DNA of 64,000 nt, from NCBI RefSeq assembly GCF_002813325.1, contig NZ_PHUG01000001.1, forward strand, positions 4,774,001 through 4,838,000, read 5' to 3'. This stretch comes from Janthinobacterium sp. 64 (lineage in GTDB: Bacteria > Pseudomonadota > Gammaproteobacteria > Burkholderiales > Burkholderiaceae_D). The translations under genes and the position numbers were made by a program. The notes below the pieces were generated by a model, which was not told the origin of the DNA, did not search any database, and saw only the letters and a list, made by a program, of their open reading frames with translations. Positions 27,970 to 38,271 of this stretch are shown one piece after another; the first letter of the stretch is position 1; every line of letters starts with the position of its first letter.

Positions 27970-29427
27970 TTAGCGTGGGCGTATCGATTGCAGGAAGGCT
28001 TGCAGCACGGGGGTATCGGTGTAGGCCACGTTGAAGCGGAACCACACCGTCTCGGGCGCGCGCAGCATGAAAAATTCGTTCGGCGACAGCAGGATGCCCG
28101 CCTTCAAAGCCATGTCGGCGATGACCTTGCCATTCCATTCCGGCGTCTGGATAGTGGGCCAGCCGGCGCTGACGAACATGCCGCCGCGCGGTCGCGCCAC
28201 GGGCGCCATGCCCGTTTGCGCCAGGCAGTCGATGCTGCGCTCGCGGGCCGCATCGAGCTGCGCCACCAGCCGTTCCACCATGCGCTTGTAGGGCCGCGCG
28301 GACACGGCGTGGTAGACGGCGCGCTCGTTGATTTCCGACGTCGTCAGTCCGGCCAGCATTTTCACGCGCACCAGTTCGGCCACCAGCGACGGCGAGGCGC
28401 AAATCGACCCCACGCGCAGCACCGGCGACAGGGTCTTGGAAAAACTGCCCACGCGGATCACGCGGCGCAAGCCATCCATGGCCGCCAGCGATGCTTCGCC
28501 GCGCGCCGCCAGTTCGCGGTAGATATCGTCTTCCACCAGCCAGAAATCGAATTGCTCGGCCAGCGCCAGCAGACGGTGCGTTTGCGCCTGGCTGAGCGAT
28601 GTGCCGAGCGGATTTTGCAGCACCGTGTTGACGAACATGAGCTTCGGTTGCGTGCGCGCCGCTTCAACGGCCAGCGCATCGAGATCGAGGCCCGCCTCGC
28701 TGCGCGCAATGCCGACGGGGATGCAGCCGTGGTGGCGGATCAGCGATTGCAGATTGCTGTAGCCGGGGTCTTCCACCAGCACCGTGTCGCCTGGCTTGGT
28801 CAGGCTGCGCAGGATCAGGTCAAAAGCATGCGTGGCGCCGTGCGTCAGCAAGACCTGGTCCGGCTCCACCTGGAACAGCTCTTCCGTCAGGCTGGTGGCC
28901 AGGTGCTGGCGCAGCGAGGGAAAGCCGAGCGGGTGGCCGTAGCCGCGCAATCGGCTGGCGGGAATGCGCATGGCCTGACGCACGGCATCGAGCACGGTCG
29001 CCTCGCCATACATCTCGGGCGGCAGCCACCCGGCGCCCACGGGCAGGGCGTCGGACACGCCCGAATACAGGTCCGGCGTGAGCGCGTCGATGGCGGTGGG
29101 ACCCGCGTGTACGGTACTCTGCGGTGTAGCGGCGATATCGTGGCGCGCGACGAAATAGCCGGAGCCGCGCCGCGACGACAGCAAGCCCAGGTTGACCAGG
29201 CGGTCATACGATTCGACGACGGTAAACGTCGATACGCCATTGCAGCGGGCGAACTGGCGCACGGACGGCATGCGCGTGCCGATACGCAGGGCGCGGCTGC
29301 CCACCATGACGCTGATGGCGATGACGATCTGCTCGACGAGGCCGCCCTTTTTCTGACGGTCGATGTCCAGCACGGGCCAGCCGCTTGCTCGCTCGGGGGC
29401 ATCGTCTGTGCTGTCGCTGTGCTTCAC
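27970..29427 (-). CDS. MocR-type regulator (GntR DNA-binding domain fused to aminotransferase fold)
   Basis: 485 aa. An N-terminal GntR winged helix (about 25-95: LVEQIVIAISVMVGSRALRI, MPSVRQFARCNGVSTFTVVESYDRL) joins a fold-type I aminotransferase domain. It keeps the cofactor lysine (VGSFSKTLSP), an NPLG turn and a C-terminal Arg near NVAYTDT. MocR proteins bind PLP and regulate amino-compound metabolism. This one is divergent from a beta-alanine:pyruvate aminotransferase gene across a 199-base gap and shares a transcript with the RutR-like TetR gene. A beta-alanine or aminoisobutyrate signal is plausible but inferred. Confidence 0.9.
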   Translation of the reverse strand: MKHSDSTDDAPERASGWPVLDIDRQKKGGLVEQIVIAISVMVGSRALRIGTRMPSVRQFARCNGVSTFTVVESYDRLVNLGLLSSRRGSGYFVARHDIAATPQSTVHAGPTAIDALTPDLYSGVSDALPVGAGWLPPEMYGEATVLDAVRQAMRIPASRLRGYGHPLGFPSLRQHLATSLTEELFQVEPDQVLLTHGATHAFDLILRSLTKPGDTVLVEDPGYSNLQSLIRHHGCIPVGIARSEAGLDLDALAVEAARTQPKLMFVNTVLQNPLGTSLSQAQTHRLLALAEQFDFWLVEDDIYRELAARGEASLAAMDGLRRVIRVGSFSKTLSPVLRVGSICASPSLVAELVRVKMLAGLTTSEINERAVYHAVSARPYKRMVERLVAQLDAARERSIDCLAQTGMAPVARPRGGMFVSAGWPTIQTPEWNGKVIADMALKAGILLSPNEFFMLRAPETVWFRFNVAYTDTPVLQAFLQSIRPR

Positions 29428-29548
29428 GGTGGCTCCTTATGCTGCCTTGCACAAAACTGTAGTGGTTTTTCGACCTGTACGGTTGGGGTACTTTGCCGTT
29501 TGTGTATCTGTGCCATTGGAGATGGCCTGTCTATTATTACATCAGCTT

Positions 29549-29564
29549 TTTGCCAACTGGTAAA
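29549..29564. promoter_or_regulatory. RutR-like dyad TTTGCCA-AC-TGGTAAA
   Basis: Inverted repeat with one arm mismatch, matching the known RutR consensus TTGACCA-NN-TGGTCAA at 11 of 14 arm positions, including the CCA-NN-TGG core. It lies 62 bases before the aminotransferase start in the gap divergent from the MocR-TetR pair. Confidence 0.45.
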
Positions 29565-29626
29565 TTATTTTACGCTTCGTCAAAAACGATCCTGGCGCCG
29601 CGCCAGCCCATCCCAAGGAGAAGATC

Positions 29627-30943
29627 ATGAACGAAACAAGGCCGGAATCGATGTCGGCATTCTGGATGCCGTTTACGAACAACCGCGATTTCAAGGCCAA
29701 CCCGCGCTTGCTGGTGTCGGCCGAAGGCATGTATTACAAGGACGTCGATGGCAACGCCATCCTCGACGGCACGGCGGGACTGTGGTGCGTGCCGTGCGGC
29801 CATGCGCAGCCGAAAATCGTCGGCGCCATCCGCGAGATGGTGGGCCAGCTGGACTTCGCGCCCACCTTCCAGATGGGCCATCCGGCCGCCTTCGAGCTGG
29901 CGGAAAAACTGATGGATTACACGGGGCATAAATTTGGCCACGTCTTCTACACCAACTCCGGCTCCGAAGCCGTCGACACGGCGTTGAAGATCGCGCTGGC
30001 CTACCACCGGGCGCGCGGCGAGGGCGCGCGCACACGCCTGATCGGCCGCGAACGCGGTTATCACGGCGTGGGCTTTGGCGGCATTTCCGTGGGCGGCATC
30101 GGCGGCAACCGCAAGACCTTCGGCCCCCTGCTGCCCGGCGTGGACCACCTGCCGCACACGCACAACCTGGACAAAAATGCCTACACGGTGGGCGAGCCCG
30201 AATACGGCACCCACCTGGCCGATGAACTGGAACGCATCGTCGCCCTGCATGACGCGTCGACGATTGCCGCCGTCATCGTCGAACCGGTGGCCGGCTCCAC
30301 GGGCGTGCTGATCCCGCCGAAAGGCTATTTGAAACGCTTGCGCGAGCTGTGCACCAAGCACGGCATCCTGCTCATTTTCGATGAAGTCATCACGGGTTTC
30401 GGCCGCATGACGACGCCGTTCGCGGCTGATTATTTCGACGTCGAGCCGGACCTGATGACGACGGCCAAGGGCCTGACCAACGGCATGGTGCCGATGGGCG
30501 CCGTGTTCAGCAAAAAGTATATCCACGACGCCTTCATGGACGCGCCACCGGGCATCGAACTGTTTCACGGCTATACGTATTCCGGCCACCCGCTCGCGTG
30601 CGCCGCCTCGCTGGCGACCCTGCAAGTGTTCGAGGAACAGGACATCCTCGGTCACGCCAAAGCGATGCAGGCGTATTGGAGCGACGCCGTGCATTCATTG
30701 AAAGGTTTGCCGCACGTGATCGACTTGCGCAGCATCGGCCTGATCGCCGGCATCGAACTCGATTCCATCGCCGGCAAACCGGGTACGCGCGCCTTCAACG
30801 CCTTCAAGCAAGCCTTCGCCGACGGCGTGCTGATACGCACGACGGGCGACATCATCGCCCTGTCGCCGCCGCTGGTGCTGGAAAAACAGCATGTCGACGA
30901 GCTGTTTGGCAAGCTGGCCAAGGTACTCAAAAATCTCGATTGA
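29627..30943 (+). CDS. Beta-alanine (omega-amino acid):pyruvate aminotransferase
   Basis: 438 aa class III aminotransferase. Cofactor residues visible: TNSGSEAVDTALK phosphate loop (about 109-121), FDEVITGFGR with Asp252, and Lys281 in TTAKGLTNG. It would move the amino group of beta-alanine (from uracil) or beta-aminoisobutyrate (from thymine) to pyruvate, giving malonate or methylmalonate semialdehyde for the next enzyme, MmsA. AAGGAG precedes the ATG by seven bases. First gene of the plus-strand reductive pyrimidine block; a palindromic repeat separates it from mmsA. Confidence 0.93.
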   Translation: MNETRPESMSAFWMPFTNNRDFKANPRLLVSAEGMYYKDVDGNAILDGTAGLWCVPCGHAQPKIVGAIREMVGQLDFAPTFQMGHPAAFELAEKLMDYTGHKFGHVFYTNSGSEAVDTALKIALAYHRARGEGARTRLIGRERGYHGVGFGGISVGGIGGNRKTFGPLLPGVDHLPHTHNLDKNAYTVGEPEYGTHLADELERIVALHDASTIAAVIVEPVAGSTGVLIPPKGYLKRLRELCTKHGILLIFDEVITGFGRMTTPFAADYFDVEPDLMTTAKGLTNGMVPMGAVFSKKYIHDAFMDAPPGIELFHGYTYSGHPLACAASLATLQVFEEQDILGHAKAMQAYWSDAVHSLKGLPHVIDLRSIGLIAGIELDSIAGKPGTRAFNAFKQAFADGVLIRTTGDIIALSPPLVLEKQHVDELFGKLAKVLKNLD

Positions 30944-30964
30944 ACTACAAACCCAAGAAAACCT

Positions 30965-30991
30965 GGGGTCGGACCCTCAGGGTCCGACCCC
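30965..30991. repeat. 27-bp perfect palindrome GGGGTCGGACCCT-C-reverse (family copy 3)
   Basis: Arms 30965-30977 and 30979-30991 pair perfectly around one C. AAACCC upstream and GGGTTT downstream add an outer inverted pair, as in copy 2. Located in the gap between the aminotransferase and mmsA; no T-run follows. Confidence 0.8.
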
Positions 30992-31027
30992 GGCGCTTGA
31001 TTCGGGTTTAACAATAGAAAGTGCATC

Positions 31028-32530
31028 ATGACTGATCTCGACACGATTACCCACTACATCAACGGCGCCAAAGTCGACACCCACAGCGGCCGCTACGGCG
31101 ACGTCTACAACCCCGCCCTCGGTGTACCCGTCGCGCGGGTCGCGCTGGGCACCGTGGAAGACGTCGACGCGGCCGTGCAAGCCGCCGCCGCCGCCTTTCC
31201 TTCCTGGTCCGCCACGCCGCCGTTGACGCGTGCCAGGGTCCTGTTTCGCTACCTGCAGCTATGCCAGCAGCACACGGACGACTTTGCCGCCATGCTCACG
31301 CGCGAGCATGGCAAGACCTTTGCCGATGCGCAGGGCGAAGTGGCGCGCGGCATCGAGATGGTGGAGTTTGCCGTCGGCATTCCGCAATTGCTGAAGGGCG
31401 AATTCACGGACCAGATTTCGCGCGGCATCGACGCCTGGTCCATGCGCCAGGCGCTGGGCGTGGTGGCCGGCATCACGCCATTCAACTTCCCCGTGATGGT
31501 GCCGATGTGGATGTTCCCCGTCGCTATCGCCTGCGGCAATACCTTTGTATTAAAACCGTCCGAACGCGATCCGTCGGCGTCCCTGCTGCACGCGAAACTG
31601 CTCAAGGATGCAGGTTTACCCGACGGCGTCTTCAACGTGGTGCAGGGAGATAAAGTGACGGTCGATGCCTTGCTCGACCACCCAGTCGTGCAGGCGATCA
31701 GCTTTGTCGGCTCGACGCCGATTGCCGAATACATCTATGCGCGCGGCAGCGCCAGCGGCAAGCGCGTGCAAGCGTTGGGCGGCGCGAAGAACCACATGGT
31801 GGTGATGCCCGACGCGGACATGGACATGACGGTCGATGCGCTGATCGGCGCGGCCTATGGTTCGGCGGGCGAGCGCTGCATGGCCATCTCGGTGGTGGTG
31901 GCCGTGGGCGACGCGGGCGACAAATTGATCGATGCACTGGCAGGGCGCACGGCCGCACTGAAAGTGCGCGACGGTATGGAAGATGGCGCGGAAATGGGCC
32001 CCGTCGTGTCGCTGGCCGCCAAGCAGCGCATCGAAAAACTCATCGCCTCGGGCGTGGAGCAGGGCGCGACGTTGGTGGTCGATGGCCGCAACCACGTGGT
32101 GGCGGGCCGCGAGAACGGCTTCTTTGTCGGTGGTACTTTATTCGACCACGTCACGCGCGACATGAGCATCTACAAGGAAGAGATTTTCGGCCCCGTGCTG
32201 TGCGTGCTCCGGTGTCCTGACGTGGTGCATGCGGTGGAGCTGATCAACGCCAACGAGTATGGCAACGGCGTGGCCATCTACACGCGCGACGGCGGCGTGG
32301 CGCGCGAATTCGTGCGCCAGATCCAGGTCGGCATGGTGGGCGTCAACATCCCCTTGCCTGTGCCGATGGCCTTCAACAGCTTTGGCGGCTGGAAGCGCAG
32401 CATGTTCGGCGATCACCACGCGTATGGCCCCGAAGGCGTGCGTTTCTACACGCGCCACAAAGCCGTGATGCAGCGCTGGCCGAACACGGCAAGCGCTGGT
32501 GTGGAATTTGCTTTTCCCCAGATGAAGTAA
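31028..32530 (+). CDS. mmsA: CoA-acylating (methyl)malonate-semialdehyde dehydrogenase
   Basis: 500 aa ALDH-superfamily enzyme. Features: [29 protein letters not shown], nucleophile Cys284 in [11 protein letters not shown], and the MmsA-type absence of the general-base Glu in the usual position ([16 protein letters not shown]). It oxidises malonate semialdehyde to acetyl-CoA and CO2, and methylmalonate semialdehyde to propionyl-CoA. It follows the aminotransferase that makes these aldehydes and precedes preT, so it completes carbon recovery from uracil and thymine. Confidence 0.94.
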   Translation: MTDLDTITHYINGAKVDTHSGRYGDVYNPALGVPVARVALGTVEDVDAAVQAAAAAFPSWSATPPLTRARVLFRYLQLCQQHTDDFAAMLTREHGKTFADAQGEVARGIEMVEFAVGIPQLLKGEFTDQISRGIDAWSMRQALGVVAGITPFNFPVMVPMWMFPVAIACGNTFVLKPSERDPSASLLHAKLLKDAGLPDGVFNVVQGDKVTVDALLDHPVVQAISFVGSTPIAEYIYARGSASGKRVQALGGAKNHMVVMPDADMDMTVDALIGAAYGSAGERCMAISVVVAVGDAGDKLIDALAGRTAALKVRDGMEDGAEMGPVVSLAAKQRIEKLIASGVEQGATLVVDGRNHVVAGRENGFFVGGTLFDHVTRDMSIYKEEIFGPVLCVLRCPDVVHAVELINANEYGNGVAIYTRDGGVAREFVRQIQVGMVGVNIPLPVPMAFNSFGGWKRSMFGDHHAYGPEGVRFYTRHKAVMQRWPNTASAGVEFAFPQMK

Positions 32531-32576
32531 AGGTTTCAAATCACAAGCCGGCCGCACATAACAAGAGGAATACGCG

Positions 32577-33944
32577 ATGATCGAGTCTTTGAACTATTTG
32601 CCGCATCCCACCCTGCCCAACGAGGAACTGGCGGGCCACTTCACGGACCTGGCACCGCCGCTCACGGCGCGCCAGGCGGCCATCGAAAGCGCCCGCTGCC
32701 TGTATTGCTACGACGCGCCGTGCAGCCGCATCTGCCCGTCGGAAATCGACGTGGCCAGCTTCATCCGCAACATCCACGACAAGAACATCAACGGCGCGGC
32801 CGCCGGCATCCTGAAACAGAATATCCTGGGCGGCAGCTGCGCCAGAGTCTGTCCGACGGAAATCCTCTGTGAAGACGTCTGCGTGCGCAATCACGACGCC
32901 GAGGGCCAGCCTGTGAAAATCGGCCTGTTGCAGCGCTACGCCGTCGACCACATGCATTTTGCACAGCACCCGTTCAGGCGCGCGGCTGCCACCGGCAAGA
33001 CGGTCGCCATCGTCGGCGCGGGTCCGGCTGGGCTGTCGTGCGCGCACCGCCTGGCCATGCTGGGCCACGACGTGGTGATCTTCGAAAAGGAAGGCAAGGC
33101 GGGTGGCCTGAATGAATACGGCATCGCCAAGTACAAGCTGACGGACGACTTTGCGCAAAAGGAAATCGACTTCCTGCTCGATATCGGCGGCATCGAGATC
33201 CGATGTCGCCAGGTGCTGGGCGAGAACCTGCAACTGCGCGACTTGCATGCGCAGTATGACGCCGTCTTCCTCGGCCTGGGCCTGGGCGCCAGCCGCAAGC
33301 TGGGCCTGACGGGAGAGGATGCGCCGGGTCTTTTGGCCGCCGTCGATTACATCGCCGCGCTGCGCCAGGCCGACGACCTGGCCGCGCTGCCCGTGCCGAA
33401 ACGTGCCATCGTGATCGGCGCCGGCAATACGGCCATCGACATGGCCGTGCAAATCCAGCGCCTGGGTGCCGAGGAAGTCACGCTCGTCTACCGGCGCGGC
33501 TTCGACGCCATGACGGCTACCCACCATGAACAGGAGATCGCCAAGGCGAATCAGGTGCGCATGCTGACGTGGGCCCAGCCGCAGCAGGTGCTGCTCGACG
33601 CGGCTGGCAAGGTGGCTGGCATGCGTTTCGAGAAAACGCGCATGCAGGGCACGCATCTGGCAGGGACGGGCGAAACGTTCGACGTGGCGGCCGACGCCAT
33701 TTTCAAGGCCATCGGCCAGAGCCTCGACAGCGGCGTGCTGCATGACCCGATGGCGTCGCTGCTGCAGCGCGAAGGCGACAAGATCGCCGTCGATGCGGGT
33801 TTTCGCACGGTGCTGCCGGGGATTTACGCGGGCGGCGACTGCGTGGCGCCGGGGCAGGACTTGACGGTGCAAGCCGTCCAGCATGGCAAGCTGGCCGCAC
33901 TGGCCATCCATTCCGATTTATTCAATAAAGTGGAGGCTGCATAA
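32577..33944 (+). CDS. preT: Dihydropyrimidine dehydrogenase, FAD/NAD subunit
   Basis: 455 aa. The N-terminal half has clustered cysteines for iron-sulfur centres (CLYCYDAPCSRICPSEID, CARVCPTEILCEDVC). Two dinucleotide-binding motifs follow: VAIVGAGPAGLSCAHR near residue 143 and AIVIGAGNTAIDMAV near 280. This matches the electron-input half of mammalian dihydropyrimidine dehydrogenase and bacterial PreT. With PreA it reduces uracil and thymine to dihydro forms. The stop and the preA start share a base (TAATG), so the subunits are translationally coupled. Confidence 0.95.
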   Translation: MIESLNYLPHPTLPNEELAGHFTDLAPPLTARQAAIESARCLYCYDAPCSRICPSEIDVASFIRNIHDKNINGAAAGILKQNILGGSCARVCPTEILCEDVCVRNHDAEGQPVKIGLLQRYAVDHMHFAQHPFRRAAATGKTVAIVGAGPAGLSCAHRLAMLGHDVVIFEKEGKAGGLNEYGIAKYKLTDDFAQKEIDFLLDIGGIEIRCRQVLGENLQLRDLHAQYDAVFLGLGLGASRKLGLTGEDAPGLLAAVDYIAALRQADDLAALPVPKRAIVIGAGNTAIDMAVQIQRLGAEEVTLVYRRGFDAMTATHHEQEIAKANQVRMLTWAQPQQVLLDAAGKVAGMRFEKTRMQGTHLAGTGETFDVAADAIFKAIGQSLDSGVLHDPMASLLQREGDKIAVDAGFRTVLPGIYAGGDCVAPGQDLTVQAVQHGKLAALAIHSDLFNKVEAA

Positions 33945-35224
33945 TGGCTGATCTCAGCATCGAATTTTGCGGCATCAAGTCGCCGAATCCCTTCTGGCTG
34001 GCGTCCGCGCCACCGACCGACAAGGCCTACAACGTGGTGCGCGCGTTTGAGGCGGGGTGGGGCGGCGTCGTGTGGAAAACCCTCGGTGAAGACCCGGCCG
34101 CCGTCAACGTCTCGTCGCGCTATTCCGCCCTGTATGGCAAGAACCGCGAAGTGGTGGGCTTCAACAATATCGAGCTGATCACCGACCGCTCTCTGGAGAT
34201 CAACCTGCGCGAAATCACGCAGGTGAAAAAGGACTGGCCCGACCGCGCCATGATCGTCTCGCTGATGCTGCCCTGCGAAGAGCACTACTGGGCCGACATT
34301 TTGCCCAAGGTCGAGGCGACGGGCGCGGACGGCATCGAACTCAATTTCGGCTGCCCGCACGGCATGCCGGAGCGGGGCATGGGCGCGGCCGTGGGCCAGG
34401 TTCCCGAGTATGTGCAGATGGTCACCGCCTGGTGCAAGAAGCACAGCAAGCTACCCGTCATCGTCAAGCTCACGCCGAACATCACGGACGTGCGCATGCC
34501 GGCGCGCGCGGCCAAGGCGGGCGGCGCGGACGCCGTCTCGCTGATCAACACCATCAATTCGATTACCTCGCTGGACCTGGACCGCATGGTGGCCTTGCCC
34601 ATCGTGGGCGGCGCCAGCACGCACGGCGGTTATTGCGGCGCGGCCGTCAAACCGATCGCCCTGAACATGGTGGCGGAAATCGCCCGCGATCCGCAGACGC
34701 GCGGCTTGCCCATTTCCGGCATCGGCGGCATCGGCAACTGGCGCGACGCGGCCGAATTCCTCGCCCTGGGCGCCGGCTGCGTGCAAGTGTGCACGGCCGC
34801 CATGCTGCATGGTTTTCGCATCGTCGAGGAGATGAAGGATGGCTTGTCGCGCTGGATGGATGAAAAGGGCTATGAACGCATCAGCGACTTTTCCGGCAAG
34901 GCCGTGGCCAACACGACTGACTGGAAATACCTGGACATGAATTACCAGGTCATCGCGCAGATCAACCAGGACGACTGCATCAAGTGCGGCAAGTGCTATG
35001 TGGCTTGCGAAGACACCTCGCACCAGTCGATTGCGCAACTGATCGACGCCGCCGGCACGCGCACGTATGAGGTGATCAAGGACGAATGCGTGGGTTGCAA
35101 TCTGTGCGAAATCACCTGTCCGGTGCAGGGCTGCATCACGATGGTGCCGCAGGCCACGGGCAAGCCATACATGAACTGGACGCAGGATCCCAGGAATCCA
35201 CGGACACTGGCGGAAACGGCGTAG
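33944..35224 (+). CDS. preA: Dihydropyrimidine dehydrogenase, catalytic FMN/Fe-S subunit
   Basis: 426 aa. A dihydroorotate-dehydrogenase-like TIM barrel (about 1-330) has ASAPPTDKAYNV, GIELNFGCPHGMPERGMG, VKLTPNITD and a glycine-rich phosphate site (GIGGIGNWRDAAEF). Two 4Fe-4S motifs follow (CIKCGKCYVACED and CVGCNLCEITCPVQGC). It carries the pyrimidine-reducing site and receives electrons through PreT. Coupled to preT and followed, after 134 bases, by a permease gene of the same pathway. Confidence 0.95.
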   Translation: MADLSIEFCGIKSPNPFWLASAPPTDKAYNVVRAFEAGWGGVVWKTLGEDPAAVNVSSRYSALYGKNREVVGFNNIELITDRSLEINLREITQVKKDWPDRAMIVSLMLPCEEHYWADILPKVEATGADGIELNFGCPHGMPERGMGAAVGQVPEYVQMVTAWCKKHSKLPVIVKLTPNITDVRMPARAAKAGGADAVSLINTINSITSLDLDRMVALPIVGGASTHGGYCGAAVKPIALNMVAEIARDPQTRGLPISGIGGIGNWRDAAEFLALGAGCVQVCTAAMLHGFRIVEEMKDGLSRWMDEKGYERISDFSGKAVANTTDWKYLDMNYQVIAQINQDDCIKCGKCYVACEDTSHQSIAQLIDAAGTRTYEVIKDECVGCNLCEITCPVQGCITMVPQATGKPYMNWTQDPRNPRTLAETA

Positions 35225-35242
35225 GGCACGTTTTTTGCGTAC

Positions 35243-35257
35243 GTTTATTTTATAAAC
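35243..35257. promoter_or_regulatory. Dyad GTTTAT-TTT-ATAAAC before the NCS1 permease
   Basis: Perfect six-base inverted repeat with a three-base centre, in the AT-rich part of the preA-permease gap, about 100 bases before the permease GTG. It might overlap an internal promoter or be an operator. No clear partner sites found. Confidence 0.3.
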
Positions 35258-35358
35258 TGTTAGCTGTCTTTGCAGTAAGCTAGACTGCCGCAGTTTACAC
35301 AATGCCGTATCCCTGGCGTCATTCAAGATGCCGGCGGCCTAACCGATGGAGAATACCT

Positions 35359-36843
35359 GTGAACCACGACTATTCAGGCAATACGCAGCTGTGGAATGAA
35401 GATCTTGCGCCCACCACGGCAGCGCAGCGCACCTGGCGCTGGTATCACTTTGCCGCGCTGTGGGTGGGCATGGTGATGTGCATTCCTGCCTACACCCTGT
35501 CGGCCAGCCTGATCGACAGCGGCATGTCCGGTTACCAGGCCGTGCTCACGGTATTTCTCGCCAACGCCATCGTGCTCCTGCCCATGCTGCTGATCGGCCA
35601 TGCGGGCACCAAGTACGGCATCCCGTATGCCGTGCTGGCGCGCGCCTCGTTTGGCACCATGGGCGCGCGCGTGCCGGCGCTGATGCGCGCCATCGTCGCC
35701 TGCGGCTGGTACGGCATCCAGACCTGGTTCGGCGGCCAGATGATCTACACGCTGATGGGCGTCTTGATGGGGCATGAACTGGGCGGCGATAAGATCGCGG
35801 GCCTGGGCATCAACGCCAGCCAGTTGCTGTGCTTCCTGGCTTTCTGGGCCATCCAGTTCTATTACATCCTGCACGGCATGGAGTCGATCCGCAAGCTCGA
35901 AACCTATACGGCGCCCTTGAAAATCCTCATCTGCTTCGTGCTGCTGTACTGGGTGCACAGCAAGGCCGGCGGCGTGGGCGCGCTGCTGGACCAGCCATCG
36001 CAGTTCATCCCGGGCGGCAAAAAGGCGGGCCAGTTCTGGAGCGTCTTCTGGCCATCGCTGACGGCCATGGTGGGTTTCTGGGCCACCCTGGCATTGAACA
36101 TTCCCGACTTCACGCGCTTCGCCAAGACGCAGCGCGACCAGGTGATTGGCCAGTCCGTCGGCTTGCCCGTGCCCATGGGATTGCTGGCCATGCTGGCCGT
36201 GATCGTCACTGCCGGCTCCGTGGTCATGTACGGCAAGGCCATCTGGGACCCCGTCGACCTGGCCAGCCGCATGACGGGCGCCGCCGTGCTGGTCGCCCTG
36301 ATCATCCTGCTGATCGACACGGTCAGCGTCAACCTGGCGGCCAACCTGGTGGGCCCGGCATACGACTTTTCCTCGCTGGCGCCGAAGCAGATTTCGTACA
36401 AGATGGGCGGCTACATCACGGCCTTCATCGCCATCGTCATGATGCCGTGGAAGGTGCTCGAATCGACGCAGGGCTACATCTTCACGTGGCTGATCGGCTA
36501 CTCGGCCCTGCTGGGCCCCATCGCAGGCATCCTCATCGTCGACTATTATTTTGTGCGCAAGACGCAGCTCGACGTCAAACAGCTGTACCGCGATGACGGC
36601 GTCTACTCGTATGGCAATGGCTGGAACATGGCGGCGCTGATCGCCTTTGTCATCGCCGTGCTGCCGAATATCCCGGGCTTTCTGAACGCTGCCTTTCCCA
36701 CGGCGTTTCCCGACGTGGCCGAAGGCTTTAAAACCATCTACACCTACGCCTGGTTCGTGGGCGTGGCCATCGCCGCAGTCGTCTACGGCGTCATGATGAA
36801 GGGCAAGGTGGCGGCACGCGTGCAGCAGGCGCCGCAGTCCTGA
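35359..36843 (+). CDS. NCS1-family nucleobase/hydantoin permease
   Basis: 494 aa with about 12 membrane segments. NCS1 features: LWNEDLAPTTAAQRTW cytoplasmic N-terminus, a YHFAALWVGM first segment, RASFGTMGARVPALMRAIVACGWYGIQTWFGG, and PDFTRFAKT in the middle. The start is set at GTG 35359, because GGAG lies eight bases upstream and the NCS1 N-terminus begins there; an upstream ATG adds 19 odd residues. Between preA and dihydropyrimidinase, the substrate is likely uracil, thymine or a dihydro/hydantoin form. Confidence 0.92.
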   Translation: MNHDYSGNTQLWNEDLAPTTAAQRTWRWYHFAALWVGMVMCIPAYTLSASLIDSGMSGYQAVLTVFLANAIVLLPMLLIGHAGTKYGIPYAVLARASFGTMGARVPALMRAIVACGWYGIQTWFGGQMIYTLMGVLMGHELGGDKIAGLGINASQLLCFLAFWAIQFYYILHGMESIRKLETYTAPLKILICFVLLYWVHSKAGGVGALLDQPSQFIPGGKKAGQFWSVFWPSLTAMVGFWATLALNIPDFTRFAKTQRDQVIGQSVGLPVPMGLLAMLAVIVTAGSVVMYGKAIWDPVDLASRMTGAAVLVALIILLIDTVSVNLAANLVGPAYDFSSLAPKQISYKMGGYITAFIAIVMMPWKVLESTQGYIFTWLIGYSALLGPIAGILIVDYYFVRKTQLDVKQLYRDDGVYSYGNGWNMAALIAFVIAVLPNIPGFLNAAFPTAFPDVAEGFKTIYTYAWFVGVAIAAVVYGVMMKGKVAARVQQAPQS

Positions 36844-38256
<1,413 letters not shown>

Positions 38257-38271
38257 AGTCAGGAGACAATA

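Noticed and set aside
27874..29931. 685-codon open frame on the plus strand
   Set aside because: Antisense to the MocR gene and running into the aminotransferase start; no ribosome site or domain.
35231..35256. Sigma-70 promoter before the NCS1 permease (TTGCGT and TATAAA)
   Set aside because: The two hexamers are only about 10 bases apart, too close for a standard promoter.
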